Assembly: GCF_015999465.1 (NCBI RefSeq)
Contig: NZ_CP065534.1
Coordinates: 558,001-622,000 of the forward strand
DNA: 64,000 nt
Source of the DNA: Lonsdalea populi
Lineage (GTDB): Bacteria > Pseudomonadota > Gammaproteobacteria > Enterobacterales > Enterobacteriaceae
Reading direction: 5' to 3'
Shown: in pieces, positions 37,097-46,471 of the stretch
Numbering within the stretch: position 1 is the first letter of the stretch
Layout of the letters: every line of letters starts with the position of its first letter
The notes under the pieces: generated by a model
What the model saw: the letters and a program-made list of their open reading frames with translations, nothing else
Told to the model about the DNA's origin: nothing
The model's database searches: none
Program-made: the position numbers and the translations under genes

Positions 37097-38332
37097 TTAA
37101 ACATAGCCGATGCGCTCGGGCGTGCGGCGCATGATCACCTTGCCGTGACGTATGGACAGCAGCGCCTTGGCCTGACGGCGCACGGCCTCATAGTCGTTTT
37201 CCGCATCCAGAATCAGCAGGTTGGCGGGCCGACCGACGACCAGACCGTAGTTTTCTCCCAGATGCATCGCTTTAGCGCTGTTATCGGTCACGAAGTCCAG
37301 ACAGCGCTGGAGATCTTGGTAGCCCATCATGTGGCAGATATGCAGCCCGGCGTCCAGCACGCGGAGCAGGTTGCCGTTGCCCAACGGATACCACGGGTCT
37401 TTGATGGAGTCCTGACCGAAACAGACATTCATCCCCGCGCGATCCAGTTCGGCGACGCGGGTGACGCCTCGCCGTTTGGGGAAAGTGTCGAAACGGCCTT
37501 GCAGGTGGATGCTTTCCGTCGGGCAGGAGACGAAGCTGATGCCGGAGCGTTTGAGCAGGCGAAACAGCTTGGAACAATAGGCGTTGTCGTAAGAGCCCAT
37601 TGCCACCGTGTGGCTGGCGGTGACGCGCTCACCCATGCCGCGTACGCGGGCTTCTTCGGCCAGCACCTCCAGAAAACGTGACTGGGGATCGTCGGTCTCA
37701 TCGCAGTGAACATCCACCAGGCATCCGCGGCGTTCCGCCAGATCCATCAGAAACTTCACCGAACTCACGCCCTGTTCGCGAGTGTTTTCGAAATGCGGGA
37801 TCCCGCCCACCACGTCGGCGCCCATGTCGATAGCCTGCTCCATGAGTCTGCGGCCATCGGGGAACGACTCGATCCCCTCCTGCGGAAACGCGACGATCTG
37901 CAGGTCGATCAGATCGCGCGCTTCCTCTTTGACTTCCAGCATGGTTTTCAGCGCGCCCAGCGTGGGGTCGGTCACGTCGATGTGGGTGCGCACGTGCTGG
38001 ATGCCGTGATCCCGCAGCAGGCCAATGGTGCTGTGCGCCCGGTGCTTGGTGTCTTCGTGGGTGATGGTGGCTTTGCGCTGGCTCCAGCGCTCGATGCCCT
38101 CGAACAGCGTACCGCTCATATTCCATTCCGGTTCGCCGGCGGTCAGGGTGGCATCCAGGTGGATATGCGGCTCCACCAGCGGCGGGATCGCCAGTCGCTC
38201 GCCCGTATCGATGTCCTCGGGCGCGGCCGTCAGCGGACCGCTCTGCGGCTCGATGGCGGCGATCAGACCGCCGTGAAGGCTCAGCGTGTACAGGCCCGGC
38301 TGATGGCGAAGGGCGGCATTGATAATCTTCAT
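37097..38332 (-). CDS. codA: cytosine deaminase family amidohydrolase CodA, with altered active-site residue
   Basis: A 411-residue amidohydrolase (E. coli CodA 427) that should deaminate cytosine or a related base. Metal and catalytic residues are kept: PHIHLD (two His), VAFPQEG, DVHCDE (His and catalytic Glu), ASHT (His) and the aspartate in CFGQDSIKDPWYPLG. In the last motif E. coli has CFGHDDVFDPW, so the residue aligned with Asp314 is Ser and that aligned with His312 is Gln. Changes at 314 are known to shift specificity toward 5-substituted cytosines. Its start overlaps the stop of pucR (ATGA), so it is the last gene of a coupled operon. Confidence 0.92.
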   Translation of the reverse strand: MKIINAALRHQPGLYTLSLHGGLIAAIEPQSGPLTAAPEDIDTGERLAIPPLVEPHIHLDATLTAGEPEWNMSGTLFEGIERWSQRKATITHEDTKHRAHSTIGLLRDHGIQHVRTHIDVTDPTLGALKTMLEVKEEARDLIDLQIVAFPQEGIESFPDGRRLMEQAIDMGADVVGGIPHFENTREQGVSSVKFLMDLAERRGCLVDVHCDETDDPQSRFLEVLAEEARVRGMGERVTASHTVAMGSYDNAYCSKLFRLLKRSGISFVSCPTESIHLQGRFDTFPKRRGVTRVAELDRAGMNVCFGQDSIKDPWYPLGNGNLLRVLDAGLHICHMMGYQDLQRCLDFVTDNSAKAMHLGENYGLVVGRPANLLILDAENDYEAVRRQAKALLSIRHGKVIMRRTPERIGYV

Positions 38333-39564
38333 AGCAACTCCTGCTGTAGTGCATTGGACATACGCCAGATCAGCAAGGCGACCGACGCATTCAAGCGAAA
38401 TTGGGGATCGTTCAACGTGTTCCCCGACTGTTGTTCGATGCGCTGCAAGCGCTGGTGCAGCGTGTTGCGATGGATATGCAGCCGCTCGGCGGCTTTGATC
38501 AAATTGCCGTTTTCCTGTAGCACGGCGTCGAGCGTTTCCACCAGCTGATGAGGATGTTTACGGTGCGGCTCAAACAGCATCCCCAGCGTCTCCTTCATGA
38601 ACTGCGTGACCAGCTCGGGCTCTTTGACGGCGGTCAGCAGTTTGAGCACGCCCAGCTCACTATAGTCGCACTGGCCCTTGTCCGGCAGCATGCTCTCCGT
38701 GACGTCCAGCGCGCGCCGCGCTTCGATCAATCCTTGGCGGTAGTGCGCCGCTGAGATCACCGTGGACGAGATGCCGCTGAACAGGCGCAGCGGGCGAATC
38801 TGGGCGTCGATCGTTTGCTGTAGTTGTTGCAGTTGCTGCTTGCCGCGACGGAATAGCAGATCGTCGTCGGGCAGCAGCAGAATGAACAGTTCGCCCAGAA
38901 CGATCAGCGGCAGCCCGTGGCCGCGGCGGGCCAGATCCGTCTCTAACTGCTGTTGAATTTGCTGGCGGGCCGACTGCAATTGCGCTTCGGCCGCAACGGG
39001 ATCGTGCGCGTTGAACAGCGCTTGCGTGCCGCTCAGCCGCAGCGCGGCGATCCGGCGCGGCTGTTCCAGCGCAAGGTGGAGATGGCTGGCGCGCTGGTCG
39101 GCGATCGCAAGGCTCGGGTACTCGCCGGTCAGCAACTGGATCAGAATGTCTCTTTGGGATCGCAGCGTCGCTTCTCGTTGGACCAGTGCCGTACCGATCA
39201 ACTGGGTCACGATGACCATTTTGAGCGAGTAGGGCTGCTCTATCAACGGAATGCCCAGCGTGTCCGCGAGCGCGACAACGGCGTCGGGGATCGCATGAAT
39301 AAACGTTTCTCCGGTCAGGATCACCATGCCCGCGATACCGCGCTGGTGCCCTTCGCGCATCAGCTGCAACAGGTTTTCCTCATAGCGCGGGAGGTTGATC
39401 CCGGTGACGAAGACCAGCTCGCCGCCCATGATCCACTCGGCGATGCCTTCGTTTTCCGCCATATAGTACCCGCGCACCGCGCGATGGACATTGAGCGCGC
39501 CGCCGCGAAGCGTGAGCGGCTCCAGTCCAGGCAGCGACAAAATTTCGCTGATGGTCAAACTCAT
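38329..39564 (-). CDS. PucR family transcriptional regulator
   Basis: A 411-residue regulator with an N-terminal PucR purine/pyrimidine-catabolism domain (SLTISEILSLPGLEPLTLRG, GGELVFVTGINLP, GMVILTG) and a C-terminal helix-turn-helix (NLIKAAERLHIHRNTLHQRLQRIE) near residue 370. ATG 39564 overlaps the TGA of the upstream codB remnant and follows a GAGGAG ribosome site. Its own stop overlaps the codA start. PucR regulators often respond to purines or pyrimidines, fitting control of codA. The frame continues 84 codons further 5', but that is codB in another frame. Confidence 0.92.
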   Translation of the reverse strand: MSLTISEILSLPGLEPLTLRGGALNVHRAVRGYYMAENEGIAEWIMGGELVFVTGINLPRYEENLLQLMREGHQRGIAGMVILTGETFIHAIPDAVVALADTLGIPLIEQPYSLKMVIVTQLIGTALVQREATLRSQRDILIQLLTGEYPSLAIADQRASHLHLALEQPRRIAALRLSGTQALFNAHDPVAAEAQLQSARQQIQQQLETDLARRGHGLPLIVLGELFILLLPDDDLLFRRGKQQLQQLQQTIDAQIRPLRLFSGISSTVISAAHYRQGLIEARRALDVTESMLPDKGQCDYSELGVLKLLTAVKEPELVTQFMKETLGMLFEPHRKHPHQLVETLDAVLQENGNLIKAAERLHIHRNTLHQRLQRIEQQSGNTLNDPQFRLNASVALLIWRMSNALQQELL

Positions 39565-39974
39565 AGCAGCTCCTCGCTTCCCGACAGGGCCGCGCGGCGT
39601 CCGGTCAACAGCGTGAAGAGCATATACAGGCTGGCGGTACTCCAGGCGTACCAGCCCAGCTCGGCGAATCCGAGCAGGAAGTCCGACAGCTTGCTGCCCG
39701 CCTCTCCGAAGCAAAAACGTCCCATCAGCACGGAGTTCAGGCCGCTGCGCGCCGCGATCAGTCCCAGCGAGGCGGCGTACAGGGCCAGAAGCAGGTTGCC
39801 GATGGTGGCTATCCACAGCATGTCGACCAGCGGAAAGGCGACGCCGAGCTTACCGCCCGCGAACATCGTTCCCGTAAAGAACGTAAAGCTGAACAATACC
39901 ATCGAGATCGAGAACAACCCTTTGCGCTGATTTTGGGGCGTCTCACTTAAGGGAAACTCATTGGGTTCTGACAT
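39561..39974 (-). pseudogene. codB: truncated cytosine/purine permease (CodB, NCS1 family)
   Basis: The 137-residue frame corresponds to the first third of a CodB-type NCS1 permease (E. coli CodB 419 residues, 12 helices). N-terminal marks SETPQNQRKGLFSISMVLFSFTFFTGTMFAGG, TIGNLLLALYAASLGLIAARSGLNSVLMGRFCFG and LGFAELGWYAWSTA are clear. The similarity ends around residue 125, and the frame closes with a short unrelated tail whose TGA overlaps the pucR ATG. About eight helices are missing, so transport is very unlikely. This looks like an internal deletion between codB and pucR that kept the coupling. Confidence 0.85.
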
Positions 39975-40221
39975 GACAGTGACCTTTGTTTAACCTGGGG
40001 AGGGGAGTGGCCTGGGTTAACAGAGCAATTAACGTGCCCGTTTTTCTGATTCGAAGCAAGCGGGCAGTGGATACGACAAATATTGTGCATTCTGCCTGGT
40101 TTTTACGTCATTATTTCGGGCAATCGCTCTATTGTTGTGCGTTTTGCCCGATAGATGCACCGATCTCGACAGGCGTGTCGCGATGGAGGCGGGGAGAACG
40201 ACGGAAAAAGAGTGGGGAGCG

Positions 40222-40251
40222 ATAAAACACCGTCGCCGTGGCGGCGACGGT
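40222..40251 (-). terminator. terminator of the second chemoreceptor gene
   Basis: On the minus strand an ACCGTCGCC/GGCGACGGT stem is followed by GTTTTATCG, seven bases past the stop. The rest of the 39975-40257 gap should hold the codB-pucR-codA promoter; no clear elements were fixed. Confidence 0.75.
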
Positions 40252-40257
40252 CAGGCG

Positions 40258-41838
40258 TTAGGGCAGCAGCGGAAGCTTATCGCCGATGCGGAACATCGCC
40301 ATGGCTTCCACCAACTGGCGGGATTGCGCTTCCAGCGATTCGGTCGTGCTGGCGGAGGCTTTCACCAGCGCGGCGTTCTGCTGCGCGACTTTGTCTATCT
40401 GGGTAAAGGCGATATTGACTTGTTCAATGCCGCGATGCTGCTCTTGAGACGCATAGGAGATCTCTTTCATCAGGCTGGTGATGCGGTTGATCTCGCCGGA
40501 CACCTCATCCATGGTTTCGCCCGCCTGTGAGGCTAGCGTCAACCCTTCAGTTACATGGGTCTGCGAGTCCATGATCAGCGTTCGAATCTCCTTGGCAGCC
40601 TGCCCGCTATGCTGGGCCAGATTGCGGACCTCGCTCGCCACCACTGCGAACCCTTTACCCTGTTCTCCGGCGCGAGCCGTCTCTACCGCTGCGTTCAGCG
40701 CCAGAATGTTGGTCTGAAAAGCGATGCCGTCGATGACGCCGAGGATATCGCTGATGCGTTTGGCGCTGTTGGCGATTTCCTGCATTTTCTCAATGACATG
40801 ACACACCGATTCGTTACCCCGGTCAGTGGTGTCCGAGACTTTATCGGTCAACTGGTGCGCCAGCGTGGCGTTATCGGCGTTGTGTTTGACCGTGGCGCTG
40901 AGCTGTTCCAGGCTGGCCGCTGTCTGCTCGAGGGCGGCTACGGAGGCTTCGGTGCGCTCTTCAAGATGGCGGTTGCCGGAGGTCAGTTCGTGGCTGCCGC
41001 GGTCAATGTGGGTACTCGCGTCGCGCACCTGTCCGACCGATGCCAGCAGCGCCAGTTGCATACGCTTAATGGCATCGCTCAAGCGGCCCAATTCGTTATC
41101 GCCGCTCGCCGGAATTCGCTGCGTCAGGTCGCCCGCCGCCACCTGCTCCAACTGGTCAATCGCCTGGTCGAGCGGCTTAAGCAGCATATGCCGCAGCGCC
41201 ATCCAGCCAAGAAATACCAGCAGCAGCGACAGCAGACCCGCAACGCTAATCAGCAACAACATGACGCGTTCGTCATATTCGGCGTCCTGAATCCGCTCAA
41301 CCGCCTGCTGCTGCGCATAGGTCCTAAAGGCTTGAATAGCGCTGTCGAACGCCATCGACAGCGGTGTCAGATCGCTTTCCAGCAGCTTGTAGTATTCGTC
41401 CGTATACTGTTTTTGCAGGGACTCCACCATCGGGTAGAGTCCCTGTTCCAGATAGCGTTGATAGGATGTGGCGACGTTCTTCGCCAGCGTCAGCCCTTCC
41501 TCCGACGCATTGTCGGTCTGGGAAAACTGCTGGATGATGTTTGTTGCGCTCTGGACATCGCGCGTCAGACGCTCGGTCTCCTGTGCGCCGATATCGAGCA
41601 GACCGACCTCAATTTTCCGGACGGCCAGCGTGGCCGAGGCTCTGGCCCGCAGCGTGAGGTTATAGCCGCTCATCAGGCCGCCCAGCTGTATGCCCTGAAT
41701 GTGGTTTAGGGCGCCGAGCGATTGTCGGCTTTGATTTATAGCGTGAATGCCCATGCCGCTGACGATAAGCAGCAGTAGGGTGATAAGCGTTAACAACGAC
41801 AAAAGACCGGCACGAATGGAGAGGTTCTTCAAACGCAT
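40258..41838 (-). CDS. methyl-accepting chemotaxis protein without C-terminal tether
   Basis: A 526-residue chemoreceptor. A first helix at about 12-34, a Tar-type periplasmic four-helix bundle (35-190), a second helix (about 193-217) and HAMP are followed by the signalling coiled coil with tip [35 protein letters not shown]. It ends RIGDKLPLLP with no xWxxF pentapeptide, so it likely relies on other receptors for methylation. The Ala of the usual [11 protein letters not shown] is Thr. Ligand unknown. No flagellar-sigma promoter was seen upstream. Confidence 0.95.
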   Translation of the reverse strand: MRLKNLSIRAGLLSLLTLITLLLLIVSGMGIHAINQSRQSLGALNHIQGIQLGGLMSGYNLTLRARASATLAVRKIEVGLLDIGAQETERLTRDVQSATNIIQQFSQTDNASEEGLTLAKNVATSYQRYLEQGLYPMVESLQKQYTDEYYKLLESDLTPLSMAFDSAIQAFRTYAQQQAVERIQDAEYDERVMLLLISVAGLLSLLLVFLGWMALRHMLLKPLDQAIDQLEQVAAGDLTQRIPASGDNELGRLSDAIKRMQLALLASVGQVRDASTHIDRGSHELTSGNRHLEERTEASVAALEQTAASLEQLSATVKHNADNATLAHQLTDKVSDTTDRGNESVCHVIEKMQEIANSAKRISDILGVIDGIAFQTNILALNAAVETARAGEQGKGFAVVASEVRNLAQHSGQAAKEIRTLIMDSQTHVTEGLTLASQAGETMDEVSGEINRITSLMKEISYASQEQHRGIEQVNIAFTQIDKVAQQNAALVKASASTTESLEAQSRQLVEAMAMFRIGDKLPLLP

Positions 41839-42320
41839 GATGTCTATTCCCTGTGTGTAGAAAAATCACGGGCGGCATCATTGCAACGCCGCCGGACGTT
41901 GCCTGCTATAAATAAGAATCTATCTCTGGCTGACCATGTTGAATCCAGGCAGCGCCAGGTCCCCTTACCTACCGCCTGTGCGCGGCGGTTTCGGCGCTAT
42001 CCATGTTCAAACTCAGTGTCATCATGGAATAAGCCACGAAGCGTGGATTCAGAACATATCAGAAGAGCGGTGAGGGCGGGAAACAGGATTCCCTTATCTT
42101 ATGGCGGAGGCCAAAAACGGCAAAATGAAGTGAAATTGTCGTTAAACGTTAAATAATTGGCCCTGATGTTTGCCGCTGGTTTATTATCTGCTGATAAAAA
42201 ATAAGCATGTAGTGTGAGATGCCGTTTACGATTGTGTGGTTGCGCAGCACGGCGGGGGATTTGAAAGCCGTGGGCGGCTTCCTTAGCGATACCCGAACGA
42301 AAATGTCCCCTGAGGTGAAT
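41839..42320. other. intergenic region between the chemoreceptor and nsrR remnant
   Basis: 482 bases. A 91-codon frame at 41881-42156 and the 5' part of the frame from 42219 have no ribosome site or protein-like pattern. The promoter of the chemoreceptor (leftward) and of nsrR-rnr (rightward) must lie here; none could be placed with confidence. Confidence 0.4.
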
Positions 42321-42745
42321 GTGCCGTTAACACGTTCTACGGATTATGGCCTGCGAGCGCCGATCTATCTGGCGTCGTTGCCGCAAGGAAAGATGGCCAG
42401 TATTACCGCAGCGACCGACGTCTACGGTGTCTCATGCAACCATATGGCCAAACTTATCAACTTACGAGCCGCGCCGGGATGATTAATGCGGTCCGTAGGG
42501 AAAACAGCGGCATCCGACGAGGCCGGGTTCCGGCGACCCTCCGCCTCAGCGACGTGTTGCGAGAACTGAAACCGCTGACTTCGGTCAACTGCGATCGCGA
42601 TGTGTGTCACATAACTTCCGTCTGCCGTCTGAAGCAGGCCCTTCATCAGGCAGTGCAGCATTTCCTGCAGGAGCTGGGCAGTGACACATTGGCTGATAGG
42701 GTGAAAGAAAATCCGCCGCCATACCAATTACTTCTGGTTGAATAA
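42321..42745 (+). pseudogene. nsrR: frameshifted nsrR (nitric-oxide-sensing repressor)
   Basis: Starting at GTG 42321 (TGAGG six bases upstream), the first frame reads [20 protein letters not shown] and [16 protein letters not shown], which matches the N-terminus of E. coli NsrR (141 residues), then hits a stop at 42480. The match continues in another frame from about 42457 ([37 protein letters not shown]) to the stop at 42745. The three cluster cysteines (C-x4-C-x5-C) are still encoded. A 4-base slip in a short ATCA repeat near 42457 would explain the break. The GKNGG region is also degraded. It lies directly before rnr, as in E. coli. Confidence 0.85.
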
Positions 42746-42787
42746 ACAATCCGTTCAGCCACCTGCCGATGACAACGGAGGAAATTA

Positions 42788-45241
42788 ATGTCACAAGATC
42801 CATTTCTGGAACGAGAAGCAGAAAAATACGAGTCACCGATTCCTAGCCGAGAATACATTTTGGCTTACCTCGCCAAGCGAGATACTCCCATCAGCCGTGA
42901 AGAATTGGCCAAAGATCTGGAACTGACGTCTGACGAACAACAAGAAGCGCTGCGTCGCCGCCTGAGAGCGATGGAGCGTGACGGCCAACTGGTTTTCACC
43001 CGCCGCAAATGTTACGCCCTGCCTGAAAAACTGGATTTGCTTCGTGGTACGGTCATGGGCCATCGCGACGGCTTTGGTTTCCTGCGCATCGAGGGCCGCA
43101 AGGATGACCTGTACCTGTCCGCCGAACAGATGAAAACAACGATACACGGCGACGTCGTACTGGCCCAGCCCCTCGGAGAAGACCGTAAAGGCCGCAGAGA
43201 AGGGCGCATCGTTCGCGTTCTTGAGCCGCGGACCAGCCAAATCGTCGGCCGCTACTTTACCGAGGCCGGTACGGGCTTTGTGGTGCCGGACGACAGCCGT
43301 CTGAGCTTCGATATCCTGATTCCGCCCGATTCAGTGTCCGGCGCCCGTATGGGATCGGTCGTCGTCGTCGAGCTGACGCAGCGCGCCACGCGTCGTTCCA
43401 AGGCGATCGGTAAGATAGTGGAAGTGCTGGGCGAAAATATGGGAACCGGGCTGGCGGTGGATATCGCGCTGCGCACCCATGATATCCCGCACGCCTGGCC
43501 GCCGGAAGTGGAAGAACAGGTCGGCGAATACAGCAGAGAGGTGCCTGAAAGCGCCAAACAGGGGCGCATCGATTTGCGTCAGTTGCCGTTAGTGACCATT
43601 GATGGCGAAGACGCCCGCGACTTCGATGATGCCGTTTTCTGCCAGAAGAAACGCGGCGGCGGCTGGCGTCTTTGGGTGGCGATTGCGGACGTGAGCTATT
43701 ACGTGCGCCCGAATACGCCGCTCGACACCGAAGCGCGCGCCCGCGGCACGTCGGTCTACTTCCCGTCTCAGGTGGTGCCGATGCTGCCGGAAGCGCTTTC
43801 CAACGGCCTGTGCTCGCTGAACCCGCAGGTGGACCGTCTGTGCATGGTGTGCGAGATGACTATCTCCGCGCAGGGACGGCTCTCTTCCTACAAATTCTAC
43901 GAAGCGGTGATGAGCTCTCACGCGCGTCTCACCTATACCAAGGTGTGGAATATTCTACAGGGCGACGAGGCGCTGCGCGCGCATTACCAGCCGCTGGTCG
44001 GTGCGCTGGAAGAGCTGCACGAGATGTATAAAGTGCTGGATAAAGCCCGTGAACAGCGGGGCGGCATCGCGTTCGAAACGGAAGAGGCGAAGTTTATTTT
44101 CAACGCCGAACGCCGTATCGATCGCGTGGAAGCCGTTGTGCGCAACGACGCGCACAAGCTGATCGAAGAGTGCATGATCCTGGCGAATATCGCGGCGGCC
44201 AAGTTTGTCGAGAAACACGAAGAGCCTGCGCTGTTCCGCGTGCACGATCGTCCTACCGAAGACCACGTTCTGGCGCTGCGCAGCGTGCTGGGCGAGTTGG
44301 GTCTGACGCTGAAAGGCGGCATGAAACCACAGCCTCAGGACTATGCGGAGCTGATGACGCAGTTGGCCGATCGTCCGGACCGCGACATGCTGCAGACTAT
44401 GCTACTGCGTTCGATGAAACAGGCGGTGTACGATCCGGAAAACCGCGGCCACTTCGGGCTGGCGCTGACCTCCTACGCGCACTTTACCTCGCCGATCCGC
44501 CGCTATCCCGATCTCTCCTTACATCGGGCTATCAAGTACCTGCTGAGCGATCGCAAAACGCGCTCCACCGCGACTGGCGGCTGGCATAGCGAGATGGCGG
44601 AGTGCCTGCAACTGGGCCAGCACTGTTCCATGACGGAACGCCGTGCGGATGAAGCGACGCGTGACGTGGCGGACTGGTTGAAATGCGACTTTATGCAGGA
44701 TCATGTGGGTGAAGTCTTCACCGGCGTGATCTCCAGCGTCACTGGATTCGGCTTCTTCGTGCGGCTCAACGATCTGTTTATCGATGGGTTGGTCCACGTC
44801 TCATCGCTGGATAACGACTACTACCGCTATGATAATGTCGGCCAACGTTTGATTGGCGAGTCGCGCGGTCAGGTCTACCGGTTGGGCGACGTGGTGGAAA
44901 TCCGCGTCGAAGCGGTGCATATGGACGAGCGCAATATCGACTTCGCGCTGGTCTCTTCCACGCGCAAAGTGCGCGGCGAAGGTAAAACTGCGCGTGACCG
45001 GATGAAGCAGGGCGACGGGAAAGACCATAAATCCCCTCGCCGCCGTAAGCCTGCCAACAAGCACGTCAACTTCGAACCCGACAGCGCGTTCCGCAACGAT
45101 AACGACGGCGCGAAGAAGGGTAAGGCGGATGACGGCGGGAAAAAAACGCCGTCCAGAGCCAAAAAGAACGCGCAGAAAACACGTAAGATTGCCGCTGCCA
45201 CCAAGGCCAAACGAGCAGGCAAAAATCCCGCTGCGGAATAG
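42788..45241 (+). CDS. rnr: ribonuclease R
   Basis: RNase R is a processive 3'-5' exoribonuclease that degrades structured RNA and acts in trans-translation and rRNA quality control. The 817-residue product (E. coli 813) has an N-terminal helical domain ([20 protein letters not shown]), two cold-shock domains and the RNB catalytic domain. The metal-binding aspartates lie in [14 protein letters not shown] near residue 280. An S1 domain ([21 protein letters not shown], about 640 onward) and a Lys-rich tail from about 725 follow. A GGAGGAAATTA ribosome site precedes ATG 42788. It is followed by rlmB. Confidence 0.98.
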   Translation: MSQDPFLEREAEKYESPIPSREYILAYLAKRDTPISREELAKDLELTSDEQQEALRRRLRAMERDGQLVFTRRKCYALPEKLDLLRGTVMGHRDGFGFLRIEGRKDDLYLSAEQMKTTIHGDVVLAQPLGEDRKGRREGRIVRVLEPRTSQIVGRYFTEAGTGFVVPDDSRLSFDILIPPDSVSGARMGSVVVVELTQRATRRSKAIGKIVEVLGENMGTGLAVDIALRTHDIPHAWPPEVEEQVGEYSREVPESAKQGRIDLRQLPLVTIDGEDARDFDDAVFCQKKRGGGWRLWVAIADVSYYVRPNTPLDTEARARGTSVYFPSQVVPMLPEALSNGLCSLNPQVDRLCMVCEMTISAQGRLSSYKFYEAVMSSHARLTYTKVWNILQGDEALRAHYQPLVGALEELHEMYKVLDKAREQRGGIAFETEEAKFIFNAERRIDRVEAVVRNDAHKLIEECMILANIAAAKFVEKHEEPALFRVHDRPTEDHVLALRSVLGELGLTLKGGMKPQPQDYAELMTQLADRPDRDMLQTMLLRSMKQAVYDPENRGHFGLALTSYAHFTSPIRRYPDLSLHRAIKYLLSDRKTRSTATGGWHSEMAECLQLGQHCSMTERRADEATRDVADWLKCDFMQDHVGEVFTGVISSVTGFGFFVRLNDLFIDGLVHVSSLDNDYYRYDNVGQRLIGESRGQVYRLGDVVEIRVEAVHMDERNIDFALVSSTRKVRGEGKTARDRMKQGDGKDHKSPRRRKPANKHVNFEPDSAFRNDNDGAKKGKADDGGKKTPSRAKKNAQKTRKIAAATKAKRAGKNPAAE

Positions 45242-45382
45242 GTCTGACGCCTGGCGATAAGCGCAGCATAGGCAAGGGGGGATCACCCGGCTGAATTGGC
45301 GTATCGTCGGGCGCGGCGAAGCGTCTCCATCATCAACATCGCGGGCGGTTTACCGCCCGTTTTATCTGTCGAAAGAGTATCA

Positions 45383-46114
45383 ATGAGCGAAATTATTTAC
45401 GGTATCCACGCGGTTAAAGCCCTGCTGGAACGCGACCCACAGCGTTTTCTCGAAGTGTTCATTCTGAAAGGCCGGGAAGACCGTCGTCTGCAGCCGGTCA
45501 TCGCCGAGCTGGAATCCAATGGTATCGCCGTGCAGGTCGCCAACCGCCAGTGGCTCGACAGCAAAGTCGAGGGTGCCGTACATCAGGGGATCATCGCCAA
45601 CGTCAAACCCGGGAGACAGTTTCAGGAAAACGATCTGCCTGAGCTGCTGGCCGCCCACGAGGCACCGTTCCTGCTGGTGCTGGACGGCGTGACCGACCCC
45701 CACAATCTCGGCGCATGTCTGCGCAGCGCAGATGCGGCGGGCGTGAACGCGGTGATTGTTCCGCGTGACCGATCCGCACAGTTGAACGCCACGGCGAAAA
45801 AAGTCGCCTGCGGCGCAGCGGAAAGCGTGCCCTTAATTCGTGTCACCAATCTGGCGCGCACGCTGCGTTTGCTGCAAGAGCACAACGTGTGGATCGTGGG
45901 TACGGCGGGCGAGGCCGACCATACTCTGTACCAAAGCAAACTGACCGGGCCGATGGCGCTGGTGATGGGAGCGGAAGGCGAAGGGATGCGTCGTTTGACG
46001 CGCGAGCATTGCGATGAGCTGATCAGCATTCCGATGGCGGGCAGCGTCTCTTCGCTGAATGTGTCGGTCGCGACCGGCGTGTGTCTGTTCGAAGCGGTGC
46101 GCCAGCGAAGCTGA
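45383..46114 (+). CDS. rlmB: 23S rRNA (guanosine-2'-O)-methyltransferase RlmB
   Basis: RlmB methylates G2251 of 23S rRNA with S-adenosylmethionine. ATG 45383 gives 243 residues, the E. coli length, beginning [19 protein letters not shown]. SpoU-class motifs are present: [40 protein letters not shown] and [17 protein letters not shown], which form the trefoil knot. The frame extends 29 codons 5' into the rnr gap and is not used. Probably co-transcribed with rnr. Confidence 0.98.
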   Translation: MSEIIYGIHAVKALLERDPQRFLEVFILKGREDRRLQPVIAELESNGIAVQVANRQWLDSKVEGAVHQGIIANVKPGRQFQENDLPELLAAHEAPFLLVLDGVTDPHNLGACLRSADAAGVNAVIVPRDRSAQLNATAKKVACGAAESVPLIRVTNLARTLRLLQEHNVWIVGTAGEADHTLYQSKLTGPMALVMGAEGEGMRRLTREHCDELISIPMAGSVSSLNVSVATGVCLFEAVRQRS

Positions 46115-46157
46115 GGCGGGGTGTCATGGCGAGAGCGAGCGCTCCCGCCGATCTTGC

Positions 46158-46448
46158 TTATTTGGTGGTGGACGACGACGATTTGGCCGCGATGCGCTGC
46201 TCAACCGCGTTACACCAAAGTACTGACGTCTTGTTCGGCCAGGATCTCGCCGCCAGTTTACTCTCTACCGCCTGCTGCCAGGTCGTCGAACCAATCTGCA
46301 CGTTGATTTGCGATTGGCCGAGAATATTCAGTTCGGACTCCACCCATAAATTCCATTCCAGACTGCGGCAGGGCGCGGTGGTCGTGGTGGCGGCAGTGGC
46401 GGAACCCGCACTGAACAGCAGAACGGCGATGGCCAGTATTTTCTTCAT
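46158..46448 (-). CDS. uncharacterised small secreted protein
   Basis: A 96-residue protein with a signal peptide (MKKILAIAVLLFSAGSATAA, cleavage near residue 19-20). The mature part is about 77 residues with two cysteines (PCRSLEW and VLWCNAVEQ) that could form one disulfide, and several tryptophans (LEWNLWVESEL, TTWQQAVESKL). I do not recognise the family. It lies 23 bases downstream of the BsmA-like gene on the same strand, so the two may share a transcript. Predicted periplasmic. Confidence 0.75.
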   Translation of the reverse strand: MKKILAIAVLLFSAGSATAATTTTAPCRSLEWNLWVESELNILGQSQINVQIGSTTWQQAVESKLAARSWPNKTSVLWCNAVEQRIAAKSSSSTTK

Positions 46449-46471
46449 TACATCCTCTTAATCGGGTGGTT

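Noticed and set aside
40555..41709. 384-codon plus-strand frame opposite the second chemoreceptor
   Set aside because: Shadow of a confident chemoreceptor gene.
41881..42156. 91-codon frame between chemoreceptor and nsrR remnant
   Set aside because: No ribosome site and low-complexity, non-protein-like translation.
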